From Crithidia fasciculata (Eukaryota > Euglenozoa > Kinetoplastea > Trypanosomatida > Trypanosomatidae), in assembly GCA_000331325.2 (NCBI GenBank), contig CM003423.1:558001-622000 (forward strand): 64,000 nt of DNA, read 5' to 3'. How positions within the stretch are numbered: the stretch's first letter is position 1; every line of letters starts with the position of its first letter. The notes under the pieces were generated by a model, which saw nothing but the letters and a program-made list of their open reading frames with translations, was not told the origin of the DNA and searched no databases. Below are positions 37,042 to 47,015 of the stretch, in pieces. A program made the position numbers and the translations under genes.

Positions 37042-39378
37042 GTGGGGCCTTCTTTGTCGCCAACGGTCCCCAAGCCCTCTCGGCATGAGACTCTGGTTTG
37101 GGGTGGTGACTTGCGCAGTGGTCGTACGTCCAGTGTCGAGCTGGACGGCCTCTACCAGCGCTACTTACCGTCTGGGATGACATTTCCGTGCCGCACGTTA
37201 CCCGAACTTGCGCCGCGCGGTGTGTCTGACCCATTGGCCGGCTCGACGAGTTGCGCCACGAAGCAAAGGATCGAAATGCGTCTTAAGGCGCATAAGACGT
37301 TGTACATCCCCCTCTTTAGCTACCACCACTGGATCGCAGGCATCCTCTCCAGTGACGACAGTGGGGCTACGGGTGGCAACCTCCGCCTACGCATCTTCGA
37401 TTCTGCACCGTCTTGGGCAGTCCACAAGGATCTGTGCAAGCGCCTGCACCGCGTCTGGCCCAACCTCGAGTTGGAGTTCTGCGCTAGCCAGCGCCAAGCC
37501 CGTGACAGCGACGACTGCGGGATTTTCATGACGGCGAATTTCTTCGCGCACTTCATGAACATCACCATCGTTCCTGCCGAAGACTTGCCTGCGCGGCTGC
37601 GCACGTTGCTGTTCGCCGCTTCACAGAAGAAGCCGAAGCGAGCAGCATTTCTGCGGGACATCCGCTCTGCCCTCCTCGGGCTGCCCACCTCCGCAACCGC
37701 CCTCACAACCCCTTCGACTGTCGAGCACAAGCTCCAGCATGCTGGGAAGGCCACCACGCCTTTGATTGGGGGGGCGGTGTTCGCTGTGGAGGAGGTTTAC
37801 AACGCATCCGAGCCGCATGCCCGCACAAGCGGGCTCGGCTACATGCTGACGGCGTCGGTGTTGGCGAGCGAGGCGGACGGACAGTACCGTTCCCTCACGT
37901 TGGGCGCTTTGCGCGAACGTGCTCGTCGCATGGACCTGCGCACAGATGCGCCACGAACCGTGGCACTGGCCCTTGAAAAACTGGGGCATAAGGCGCTGAC
38001 CTTCGGGGTAGGCGAGGCACTGGCGCCGCCGCGTATCCTGGAGGAAGTCGATGTACGCCCCCGCAGACACTTCTTCTTGTCACGGGTGGCGGCGAACGTG
38101 CCACTCCCGGCTAGCATCCATGAGCACGTGTTCACTCTGGGTGCTACGCACGATCCTGCGGTCCGCTCCCGCACTGGCCAGGTAGGCCACTACACCGTTA
38201 CTCGCGAGGTTGCCGAGGCGTCGATCGGTCTCTATGTGCTGCGGGACGCAGACCACAACGCACTTCCGCCCCGCGCGTCCCGCCCTCGGCCGACTGCTAC
38301 GCGACAGACGGATACGCACGACGAACCGGCGGCTGAGATGCAAGCAGCAATGGAGACTGGCTTATCAGGGGCTTTAAACGGCCGCGGCAGGTACCCAGAG
38401 GGGTGTGCCTGCCCGAGAGACTGGTTCATCCACCCAGCAAAACCCCCTCACACAACGCAAGTCGCTTGGACTGCGATGAACCCGCAGGTGCGCGTACAGC
38501 ACCGCCAGTGGTTGGAGAACCTGCGTGCAATGCCAGCGGACCTCCTCACCCTTCCGCTTCACACTGCGGCCATCGAGCTGATCCGACGTATGGGGGCCGC
38601 ACGTCACTGGAAGTGGTCGACGATGGCCAGGCACTACGCATCGGTCCAGGCAGCGCTGCTTCAACTACCTCTGTACACCAACCAGACGGTGGCCATCGAT
38701 CTGGCCAAGGAGCCGGAGTGGCGGCAGGCGATCTCAGGAGCACGACGCTTCGAGAGGGAGACGGAGCGCGACCCGCCAGACCCGCTCACACTGGAAGAGT
38801 ACAACGAGGTGCACGCATCCCTCAGGGACTACCCGGCAGCACAGGCGCTGTTGGTGATGATGTGGGCATGCGCGGCACGGCCGGGGGACGTCACCCAACT
38901 GCTCGTGAAGGACATCCACTTCGCGGAGGAGATACCCCCAGACAGCATCCGGATGCAGGTGACCATCCGGCGCGGCAAGGGGGCCCGCTTCAGGGGCCCC
39001 TACACGATCCCCACGGTGCTGAGTGGCCGAGATGCGATCCTGGTGCGGAGCGTTATGGCGGAGCGCCCGGAGGCGGGCCGCTTGTTCCCGGACGACATCC
39101 CCCTCCGTACGAGGGTGCGCGAAGCCATCAAGGCGGTGAACTCCGCGGCGGCGCTCCCGTCCTTGCGCAAAGGGGCCACGCGGCGTCTGGCCGCGCAGGG
39201 CCTGCCCGAGGCTATGTTGATGAGGATTACCGGCCACATGCGCCTGCAGACCCTCAGACAATACCTGGGCTTTGGCCAGCAGGCCACTGCGGAGGACGTT
39301 GCCGTACAGGACAACGTGCACGCTGCCTTGAGCCGGCAGAACAACTTGGCCGCAAGGCCCCCTCCGCCCGCGACTTGA
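37042..39378 (+). CDS. Retroelement ORF2: Ulp1/C48-like protease domain plus tyrosine recombinase
   Basis: The open frame gives 778 codons. The first third (about 37150-37640) carries the Ulp1/SENP cysteine-protease signature: H-H-W-I-A-G (37324-37341), then I-F-D-S (37393-37404), then S-Q-R-Q followed by D-D-C-G-I-F with Cys at 37516. Order and spacing fit the His-Asp-Gln-Cys arrangement of family C48. A middle part of about 230 residues is not recognised. The last third (about 38480-39300) is a tyrosine recombinase with A-A-R-P-G-D-V, R-R-G-K-G, T-G-H-M and L-R-Q-Y-L-G-F, the Tyr being the nucleophile. This would integrate the circular DNA intermediate typical of recombinase retroelements. 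The first ATG lies at 37177 and how translation starts is not evident. Confidence 0.75.
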   Translation: MGPSLSPTVPKPSRHETLVWGGDLRSGRTSSVELDGLYQRYLPSGMTFPCRTLPELAPRGVSDPLAGSTSCATKQRIEMRLKAHKTLYIPLFSYHHWIAGILSSDDSGATGGNLRLRIFDSAPSWAVHKDLCKRLHRVWPNLELEFCASQRQARDSDDCGIFMTANFFAHFMNITIVPAEDLPARLRTLLFAASQKKPKRAAFLRDIRSALLGLPTSATALTTPSTVEHKLQHAGKATTPLIGGAVFAVEEVYNASEPHARTSGLGYMLTASVLASEADGQYRSLTLGALRERARRMDLRTDAPRTVALALEKLGHKALTFGVGEALAPPRILEEVDVRPRRHFFLSRVAANVPLPASIHEHVFTLGATHDPAVRSRTGQVGHYTVTREVAEASIGLYVLRDADHNALPPRASRPRPTATRQTDTHDEPAAEMQAAMETGLSGALNGRGRYPEGCACPRDWFIHPAKPPHTTQVAWTAMNPQVRVQHRQWLENLRAMPADLLTLPLHTAAIELIRRMGAARHWKWSTMARHYASVQAALLQLPLYTNQTVAIDLAKEPEWRQAISGARRFERETERDPPDPLTLEEYNEVHASLRDYPAAQALLVMMWACAARPGDVTQLLVKDIHFAEEIPPDSIRMQVTIRRGKGARFRGPYTIPTVLSGRDAILVRSVMAERPEAGRLFPDDIPLRTRVREAIKAVNSAAALPSLRKGATRRLAAQGLPEAMLMRITGHMRLQTLRQYLGFGQQATAEDVAVQDNVHAALSRQNNLAARPPPPAT

Positions 39379-40901
39379 GAGTCGACGAAAATGTCCTCTT
39401 TGCGGAAATCAGGAGACGACAGGGCTTGCCGCCCCTGAACCTCCCGCCCCCCGCAGCATGGCCGCTGCACCTCAAGAACACGACCCCCTGCGATGTCGAG
39501 GCGGTGCTGCGCTTGCCCACGGCCCACCGCGGTACACGTTCTTTCCTCCTGGACGCCTTACGTTACCTGCGCCCCGAGACTTTTCAGCTGCTCCGGACGT
39601 CGCGCACTATTCGCAACGTGAGACTGTCGGAGGCGGACATCAACGCGGCTGTAGCAAACGGCAAGTTCGAGCGATGCGGCCCTCATGTTTTTCAACCCTT
39701 GCCGGACGGAGTCCATGCTGTCAACGTATTCACCCAGAGCGAGGCAAAAGGTAGGCGGCGGGTCATCACGGAGCCGAACCTGAACGGTGTGATTAGAAAG
39801 AGTGAGTTGCCTACGATCACACGCCTTTCGCGCTTGGAAAGACGCCAGCGACTGCGCACGGCCCGTTACATGCTTCAGATCGATTTTGAGGCATTCTACG
39901 ACTCCATCCCCCTCCCGGAATCTATTCGAGACAAGTTTGTCTTCCACTCGAAGCAGCTCGGATTCTACCGGTTGAGGACCCTCCCGACAGGAGCCAGGTG
40001 GAGCGTAGCGGTTGGGCAGGCCATCACGTGGACCATTGTGGACGTAGACACGCCGGTGTTTATTGACACGATGATCGACAACATCATGGTGGCGGCAGAG
40101 GAAGGGCAGGAGCGGGAGTTCGTCAGCGCGGTTCGCGCGATCCTGGAACGGATTCGCCAGGCGAACCTGCTTACTTTCCCCGATCGTGAGGAGTTGGCCG
40201 GCTGGTCGGACGAGCGGATTCTGGCGGAGGCGGTGCAGAGCTGTGTCTTTTTGGGTGAGGAGTACACGTGGCTGGAGGGCGAACGACAGGTGAGAAATTC
40301 GATGAAGACTGTAACGAAATTGGACCTGGCGAGCAGGCTCGAGAACTACACGGTCCGGTCGTTTGCCTCCCTGGTATCCCTTGTCAGCTACGCCGTACAC
40401 ACCACGCAGCTAAACCCGGCGGACATGTTTCCTATCATCCGCATGTACCGGGCCCTGTACCGGGAAGTGGCGAGGGGCAGGAGTTGGAACGCGATCGTGA
40501 ACTACGTGAGCAGCAGTGTGCGACAGGCTTTGGACCACTATGTACCGTTGCTAGTGGAGAACCGATATTGGCGGATTGCCGAGCCTATTGACGCAACGTA
40601 CGACGATGCTGCGTACGACATCGTGGCCTACACACAGACGCGTCTGCCTCCGGCTAAGGAGCAATTGCGCGGTGGCGCGATGGGACGACCAGAACGTTCC
40701 AGCAGAGGTGGAAGCATGATTTGCCTTTGCGAGGAGTGGCGATCAACCGTGGCGCGCGCATGCCGTTCAATTCGAGGCATTCCGCGTTGGTGTTCCGCAA
40801 TTACATTCTGTCGACGTGTTCAAGCCCCGGTCTCGCGCATCGCGGTCGTTACGGACCACTACCCAATTGCACTGGCACAAAGTGGCGAGAGTGGGTTCTG
40901 A
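39379..40901 (+). CDS. Retroelement reverse transcriptase and RNase H region
   Basis: This is the third coding part, in a different frame from the recombinase. Reverse-transcriptase motif A is clear (Q-I-D-F-E-A-F-Y near 39880). Motif B follows as P-T-G-A-R-W-S-V-A-V-G-Q (near 39985), and a motif C region lies near 40075. An RNase H-like D-A-T-Y-D-D-A-A-Y begins near 40590. The order RT then RNase H, downstream of a recombinase, is that of DIRS-like elements including VIPER/TATE. The open frame extends upstream as a shadow of the recombinase, so the left border given is functional rather than a start codon. Confidence 0.75.
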
Positions 40902-41180
40902 GGGATTGGTAGAGAACAGTACCTCAACCACCTCTACGCCTACACGAACACGTTGTTCTTTAACCGGAACATCCGGATTATCTTCTTAAACATTGTGGGG
41001 GTTATCAATCTAGCTAGCGCAGTGTCGAGGAGATTCGTAAAAGATGCGCTGGATGGGGGAGTGGTAGCGCGGGAAGCGAGCGGCATGGCGCTGCCCCAGC
41101 TGAGTTAAACAGCATGCCCGGTGTGTGAGAAACCGGTGCGAACTATGGGGTAGCAAGTGTCGCCACCTGAAATGAACAAC

Positions 41181-43205
41181 GAAGTGTGACCGATATGTTA
41201 ACTCACTGGAGGGAGCACACGAAGCGGGTAACGCAGCTAGTTGAGCAGATCCTTCTTCTCCTCCATTCCCTCTCTTTGAATAAGTTACAACTTTTCGCCC
41301 ATTTATGATATTTTCTTGCATATTACCGTTCCTTCCGCCGTTCGTTATAGAGAGGTAGAGAAGGAGAGAAGGAAGGGGAGTAAGGATGTAGGGCGGAGAT
41401 GCCTGCTGCAGCATAAGGAGGCCTCCAGAGGGCTCTCTTCTACTGGACCTCACACGTGTCTCCACCCCTAACACACCAGGGAAACAGCCAAAACTGACCA
41501 AACAAAACCTTCGTCGCAGCACCTGCCGGTCCTCTTGTCTCTGCTCTCCTTGTGCGTTCCGGTTTCTACTTTCCAACAAGCGAGAGTGCAAGGTCCGCTT
41601 GCTGCCGGCCTCTTGCTTCCAGACCCGGTGGAAGTGGGGCCGGCTGGGCGGGATAGCTTCCGAACCCAACTAATAGAATAGAAAACATGAACAACAAACG
41701 AAAAAAACAAAAAGGAGCGTAAACCGTGGGTGGTGTAACGCAAAACACTCGGGTGGATACACAATACCCGATTAGCACACGTTTCAGTTGCTTTCGACGT
41801 CAGACATCTGTACGGCATAAAGAGAAGGGAGAAGAAACCTGCTGAAAACATGAAGAGGAAAACGGATGTCTGTTATTATCTACTATCCGCAGGTTTGTTT
41901 TTTTCAACAGGCCGCACAGAGTCTTCGATACAAACTAGCGAGGGAGAAGAAGACAAAAGGGGATGGAGAGAGGGACTCACGACGAGCAGATGCGTCACCC
42001 CTCACCTTCACGGCACCAACTGCACGACAAGAGTAGAAAACAGATGGCGCAGGCATGGCGGAAATAGATAAAGACTAACGAGTGAACAAAAACATCAGCT
42101 CTCATCTGATCCTCTCTCTCTTTTTTTTTCTTGTACGTCTCTCTCTTTTAAACCTAATTTATTCATCTTGTTGCCCTCTAATGAGATGATGTCTGTTTTT
42201 CCCCTTTGCTTTCTTTTCGTTCTTTCACAACCTTGGCTGAAATCAAAGAATCAAAACGCAACACGAAGTGCAAAAAGAAGAACCTGTAGCCTCTCATGGG
42301 TCTTCCAAGAGATCCTATGGATCCCTGTCGTTGCAGGGACCAGGGGTGGATGTCAAGCAAAACCACAGCTCTGCTGCATCTTCACACATATAATAGAAAA
42401 AAGGCAACCAAAATATATATAATTAATAAAAAACAGTAATAGCCAAGACGAGAGGATAAGAAGAGAGGAGGCTGGCTGAAAAGGCACGCTTTAATCAGAG
42501 AGATCGACGATCTCTTCCGCTGCCCGCCCTCATTCTTCGCATACCCTCCGTCCCTTTGATGCCTTTCGGCAGGCTTCTTTGGAAACAAAAGAGCTTAAAT
42601 AAGAGAAAGAGGAATAGGGGAGGTGAAAGCAAACGTTGCTGTGCTGGAGAGTGAAAGAGGGGGAAGAGGAACGGCTGCGCGCTGCGCCTCTTCTCCTCTG
42701 TCCGCAGCACCGCACACATCAGGCATCAGTGAGAAACAAATAGAAGCAAAAGAAAAGAAAAGAAAAGCCGCTGAATCGTCTCCGAGGCTGACAGTATTCC
42801 GCTACTGCGCGCGGCAACGCACAGCACGGTGACGCCAACACAACGAAGCGTGGAAAAGAGCCGAAGTAAATAGAAAAAGAGTCACCCAGCTTCGACTTAG
42901 AGTCGTGCCCGCTGGAGTGCGCGGCTGCTGCTTAGTGTAGCGTCTCCGCTCAGCAGCCGCTAAACTCCGCAATTGGACACAACGTGCGGGCACAGAGCTG
43001 CAGTGGGAAAGATGTGCACGACGATGCTGCGCAGCCTCCACGCCGTGGCAGACAATAGCCCGCCACAGTGCACACAAAGGGCAACAGCGGAGAGGAAGCT
43101 TGGTGTTCTTACCGCAATGCGTTGCGCGGAGAAACGCCGCCAGTTCACGGCCAACAGTAAGTCCCTCCGCAACGAACACAGTTGGCTGCAGTACGGTGAG
43201 TGTCG
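41181..43205 (-). other. Spacer with minus-strand UTR character
   Basis: From about 41.2 kb the plus strand becomes purine-rich in many patches, for example around 41340-41390, 41940-41980 and 42600-42680. The minus strand is thus pyrimidine-rich, as expected for the 3' UTR of the LRR gene that ends at 43206. No gene was recognised; short ORFs lack protein features. The border with the retroelement was not found. Confidence 0.5.
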
Positions 43206-43813
43206 CTACTCAGCCTTCTTCTTCGCTGCAGCCACCTTCTCCGTCATCGCGGTCCTCGAGCGGCGGTGGCACATGACAGCCGCCGCGACAATGCCCACAA
43301 CCACCGGCAGACCACCGACGGCGCCAATCACGCACCACAGCGCAGTCAGGTTCGGCCCCGATGACTTGTGCCCAGCCGGTCCCGCCGTCGCCGTCGAACA
43401 AAGATCTTCAGTGCTTGTGGCACAAGCGTTTGCCGTCGCGCAGTTGCTTGTCCTCAGCGCCGCGGCATCAAAGACGTACATGTCAGTGTTCGCCGTCCAC
43501 TCCGCGGGAATGCAGCCGCAGAACGCGTTGCCTGCCACGAACACAAACCGCAGCGCGGGCATCGTCCCCCACGACGCGGGCAGCGACCCACTCAGGTTGT
43601 TCACGGACAGCTGCACCGTCCGCAACGTTGTCATTGCCGACCACTCCGCAGGCAGCGTCCCGGTGAGCGCATTCACGCGCAGGTCCAGCGCATCCAGAGC
43701 CGTCATCCCGGCCCACGCAGAGGGCAGCGTGCCCGACAGCGCGTTGCCGTCCAGGTTCAGCAGTTCCAGCTGATTCAGGCCGCCCCAGCTCGCCGGCAGC
43801 GTGCCCGTGCATG
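43206..43813 (-). CDS. PSA/GP46-like leucine-rich-repeat surface protein, C-terminal fragment at a gap
   Basis: Read on the minus strand, this holds about 200 residues from the assembly gap to the stop at 43206-43208. It shows four 24-residue leucine-rich repeats of the form L-P-x-x-W-x-x-M-x-x-L-x-x-L-x-L-x-x-N-x-L-x-G, the unit of the Leishmania promastigote surface antigen family. A Cys-containing cap and a short Ala/Thr/Ser stretch follow. Next come a transmembrane helix (A-L-W-C-V-I-G to V-V-G-I-V-A-A-A-V) and a basic 25-residue tail (C-H-R-R-S-R to K-K-K-A-E). A transmembrane anchor rather than a GPI signal is thus predicted. The N-terminal part is lost in the gap. It is the only minus-strand gene in the window. 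Confidence 0.85.
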
Positions 43814-43838
43814 NNNNNNNNNNNNNNNNNNNNNNNNN
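43814..43838. other. Assembly gap of 25 N
   Basis: Twenty-five undefined bases separate a minus-strand LRR gene end from a plus-strand gene end, so both genes are cut here. The fixed small size suggests a placeholder of unknown true length. Confidence 0.95.
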
Positions 43839-43892
43839 GGCCAGGAGGCGCGTGAGCCGGCGCAGAAGCCGAAGGACTACCCGACGGAGTAA
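43839..43892 (+). CDS. Third copy of the small membrane protein, last 17 codons only
   Basis: The 17 codons plus stop match the tail of the protein encoded at 32404-32757 exactly (ending K-D-Y-P-T-E). The remainder is hidden by the gap, so this is a partial copy at a contig edge and not proof of a broken gene. Confidence 0.8.
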   Translation, partial: GQEAREPAQKPKDYPTE

Positions 43893-46788
43893 GACCGGAG
43901 CGCTGCGGCGGCGGAGCGCGAGGGCGGCAGTGAGCCGCAGCGACGGCGTACAGAGCTTCTCGCTGCATCGTCGCCGCACCCGCGCTTCGCGTCTCACAAC
44001 TCATTTCGTTTCGCCTTGCATCTCTCCAGGTCTCTCCGCTGCGCGGCGCGCGGGAATGTATTTCGAACCACGGCCTCTCTCCTCTCTTTTCACCCGCCAT
44101 TTTCCGTTTCCGCGTGCTGCATTGCGGGCATGACTCTCCTTCTAGTCATGGGTGTACGGGTGGTGCGCGTCACTCTCCTTTTTCTTCTCTCGCGCCGCAC
44201 GTGTGTGGTGACACCCACCTGTGTGCGATTGATGGCTGAATTTAATGTGCAGAAACGTCTTTCTTCTTCCCTTTCGTGTACCTCTAGTCCTGCAATATCT
44301 TTCCCTGCTCGTTTCCATCCACTGCAGCGTCCCCTGTCAGCGCCACGCTGACACGACCGCTGCGGCGTGCACAAAAACAGACCGGTTCATCTTTTGACAC
44401 ACTCTGCAAGCGCGTCTTTTCATTAACCTCCCCGAAAACGCTTTTTTTTTTCATTTTTTAGTAGTCACGCCTCTCTCTTCGGTGTTTTTTTTTTGTCTTC
44501 TTTGCCATCAGCGGCCCTCTCTGTCCTTTTCCATTTCTCCGTCTGTTGCAGCGATGACAAACGGAAAAAAAATACACAAGTTAAAGTGGTAGTCTAAATA
44601 TTTTTTTTTTTACCTGGAGCGGTTGTGTGGCGTCGTGCGCGGTTGCGAAGGTGTACACGCATCGGCGTGTTATTGTGATATTGCGTGTGTGTGTCTGTGT
44701 GTACGTGTGCATTTGTGTTCGTCTCTGCGCCGTGGACGGGTGAGAGTCACGGCACCGCGCACCACGCACCGCGCCGACGCCGCCGTCTCCTAACCTCAAA
44801 AGCAATGGTGTGCCGTTACCCCCCACTCCTTCTCACAGCCCCCCTCGCGTCGGTGACTCGACAGTCGCGGCACCCACACAGATAACAGCAACAAAAAGAA
44901 AACACTATTCATTTTCATTTTGTTTTTGTTTTTCCCTTTCCCCCTTTTCATCGTTCTTGTGTCCCTCCAGCTTCTTGCACCTTCTTCATTTTTAGAACAC
45001 AAGGAAGAAGGAATCAAAGCAGAGAGGAGAGACGGACTTGTGTGGTGTCCCCGACGAGTTGATGGGGGCCTGTGCGGAGAGTGTCGTTAGGCAGCTCAAA
45101 AGGATGACAGAGAGAATTCTTTGACTCAAACTCGCGGGTGCTTCTCCTTTTCTCTGTGTGTGTGTTTGTGTGAGTGTGTTGGTCGGTGTGCGACGAAAGG
45201 CGAGAGCACCGGTATATACACACACAGAGACGCCCGCCGAGTAGTTCACTCAGCTTTCTCCTGTGCACTAACAAAAAAAAGCCAACAAAACTCAGGTTTG
45301 TACTATTTCATTTCTTCACCGTCTCCACTGCTGAACCAGTACTCTCGGTCTTGACAACACAGATGAGAAAGCTGCCACAAAAAACAACATTGTTTTTTTT
45401 TCTCTTTCTCTCCTCCTCTCTTTCCTCGCGAAGGGCTCGCATCGACTTCCTTCCGCTCGCCTTCGTTTTGCTGTGAGCCTCTCGCCTCTGTTCACTGCTC
45501 CGTCGAGCAGCATCGTAAAGGAACGCCTTATAATTATTGTTTTTTTTTTCGTTTGCCGAAGGTGTGTGTTTGTGGTGCGCCGCTGCCGTGCAAGCGACAT
45601 CTGCGCACTCCAATCTCTCCCTCGCAATCTTCCTTAATGTATGGTGCTCCTCCCGGCAGTGAACACCGCTGGCTCCGCTGGGAATTTGAGGCTGTGTCGC
45701 ACTTGACGAGTTTCTGGGTTCGAAATAAAAGAAAAAAAAATACAGACAGAAGAGTATTAGTGTGGAGCGGTAAACATTTATTTTAATTTTCCACTCTCTG
45801 TTCGTCACGAAATGCCTTTTATTTTTTATTTCTCACTTTCTCCATTTTTGTTTGTGTTCTTTCTTGGATAGTGGTCTGATCTCTAACTTTCGTTCTATTT
45901 TCTTTCCCTCGTCTTTGTTAGATCGAAGTCTTTTTGTTTTTGTTTGTTTGTTTCACGTCTTCTCGAGAAGAGGCTATAAGGGGACAGATGTGAAAAAAAG
46001 AAAGAGAAAACACAGAGTGAGAGCAGCCGAAGCACCCACGCAGACACACACACTCACACGCACGCAACTGCTGCGTTCTCCCCTCTCTCTTGCTCCAAAC
46101 TTTGCGAAAGTTTTTTTTCTTTGTTTTAAGTCGAGGCTCTCTTTCGCTCTCTTTCTGTCGCCTCTTTCTTCTCTCCTCCTTCTCCTTCTGATCTGTTTCT
46201 TTGACATACGTGCTGTTCAGAAAAAAATCGACGACGTAAGCAACAAAAAAAACGACTGAAAAACCAACTACAAAAGGGCAATCGTGAAGCACAGAATATG
46301 CAAGAGGATATAACTAAAAAAAAAAACTCCTTTTGTTTCTAAGTGTGTGCATCTCCGAAAAGCTCGCGCGATGCCGTGTGTGTTATGGGCCAGTCTTAAA
46401 AAAAAAAAGGCGGGAAAGGTGTTTGTGGAGGAAGCTGCCTTCGTTGCACAGACAGTTTTTGCCGCAGATGTGTGTTCGACCGACGCATTTCTGTTTTCGT
46501 CAGTGTAAAACGAGTGTATCGTTGAAGGAAGCTCCTCTTCACCGCAGAACTTACCGAGGAAATGCATGAGGCGGCTGGTAAATAATTGAATAGTTGCCTA
46601 AAATGTCCCGTTCCCTTTCCCACTCCTTCTCCTCCTTTTCTCAAAATTTGTTTGAGCGATCACACTTGCACTGCTTAACTTTCACGTGCAACAACAACAA
46701 CAAACAATCTAAAAACAATCTAAGAACCGACGCAGGTAGTGAGAGACGCACATACACACACTCCGTCGGCGCAGAGCCCCGTCGTGCA
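43839..46788 (+). repeat. Long direct repeat, second copy
   Basis: This is the partner of 32704-35644. It begins at the gap edge, carries the end of the third membrane-protein copy and its 3' flank, and runs without a break into the 5' flank of the AT-hook gene after 46788. This copy therefore probably shows the arrangement without the retroelement. Homopolymer lengths and single bases differ throughout. It holds no other recognised gene. Confidence 0.85.
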
Positions 46789-46966
46789 TCTGCGTCGACA
46801 CGCATAGAAAGGCCAGTAAACTCATTTAGCCCCTCAAACTACAACAACACGTGAGGTGGTGCCGGCAGACTCGCAGACACCTTCTCCTGTTTTGTGCTTT
46901 ATTAGTGCAGCAGTAAAGCATCTAGAAGAAGACCATACACACACACGCCAGCTCCCGCCTTATCAT

Positions 46967-46999
46967 CTCTCTTTCTCTCTCTCTTTCTTTGGCGGACAG
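46967..46999 (+). promoter_or_regulatory. Polypyrimidine tract and AG trans-splice acceptor
   Basis: A CT-repeat tract (46967-46990) followed by GACAG at 46995-46999 lies 16 bases before the ATG at 47016. A second AG near 47010 (TATAG-C) is also possible. Confidence 0.55.
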
Positions 47000-47015
47000 G
47001 CACAGTTATAGCACA

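Larger units (their letters stand above)
35645..41180 (+). mobile_element. VIPER/TATE-like tyrosine-recombinase retroelement
   Basis: The left edge is set by the abrupt loss of similarity between the two long direct repeats. The right edge is only approximate, where coding-like sequence fades. Parts in order are a leader of about 260 bases, ORF1 (35909-37033), ORF2 with a Ulp1-like protease domain and tyrosine recombinase (37042-39378), and a reverse transcriptase/RNase H region (from about 39379). Recombinase plus RT in this order points to the DIRS-like group, and in trypanosomatids to VIPER and TATE. No terminal repeats or target-site duplication could be identified. It looks mostly whole, with perhaps two or three breaks, and is probably young given its long open frames and sharp left edge. 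Confidence 0.8.

Noticed and set aside
38403-39378. Apparent long N-terminal extension of the retroelement RT frame
   Set aside because: It overlaps the recombinase in another frame and reads as a Gly/His/Pro-rich shadow, so the RT part is taken from about 39379.
41010-41669. 219-codon minus-strand ORF right of the retroelement
   Set aside because: No recognisable domain, and its composition is like a UTR; it partly overlaps element-derived sequence.
43368-43892. Plus and minus open frames that run across the N gap
   Set aside because: They join unrelated sequences through undefined bases and are artefacts.
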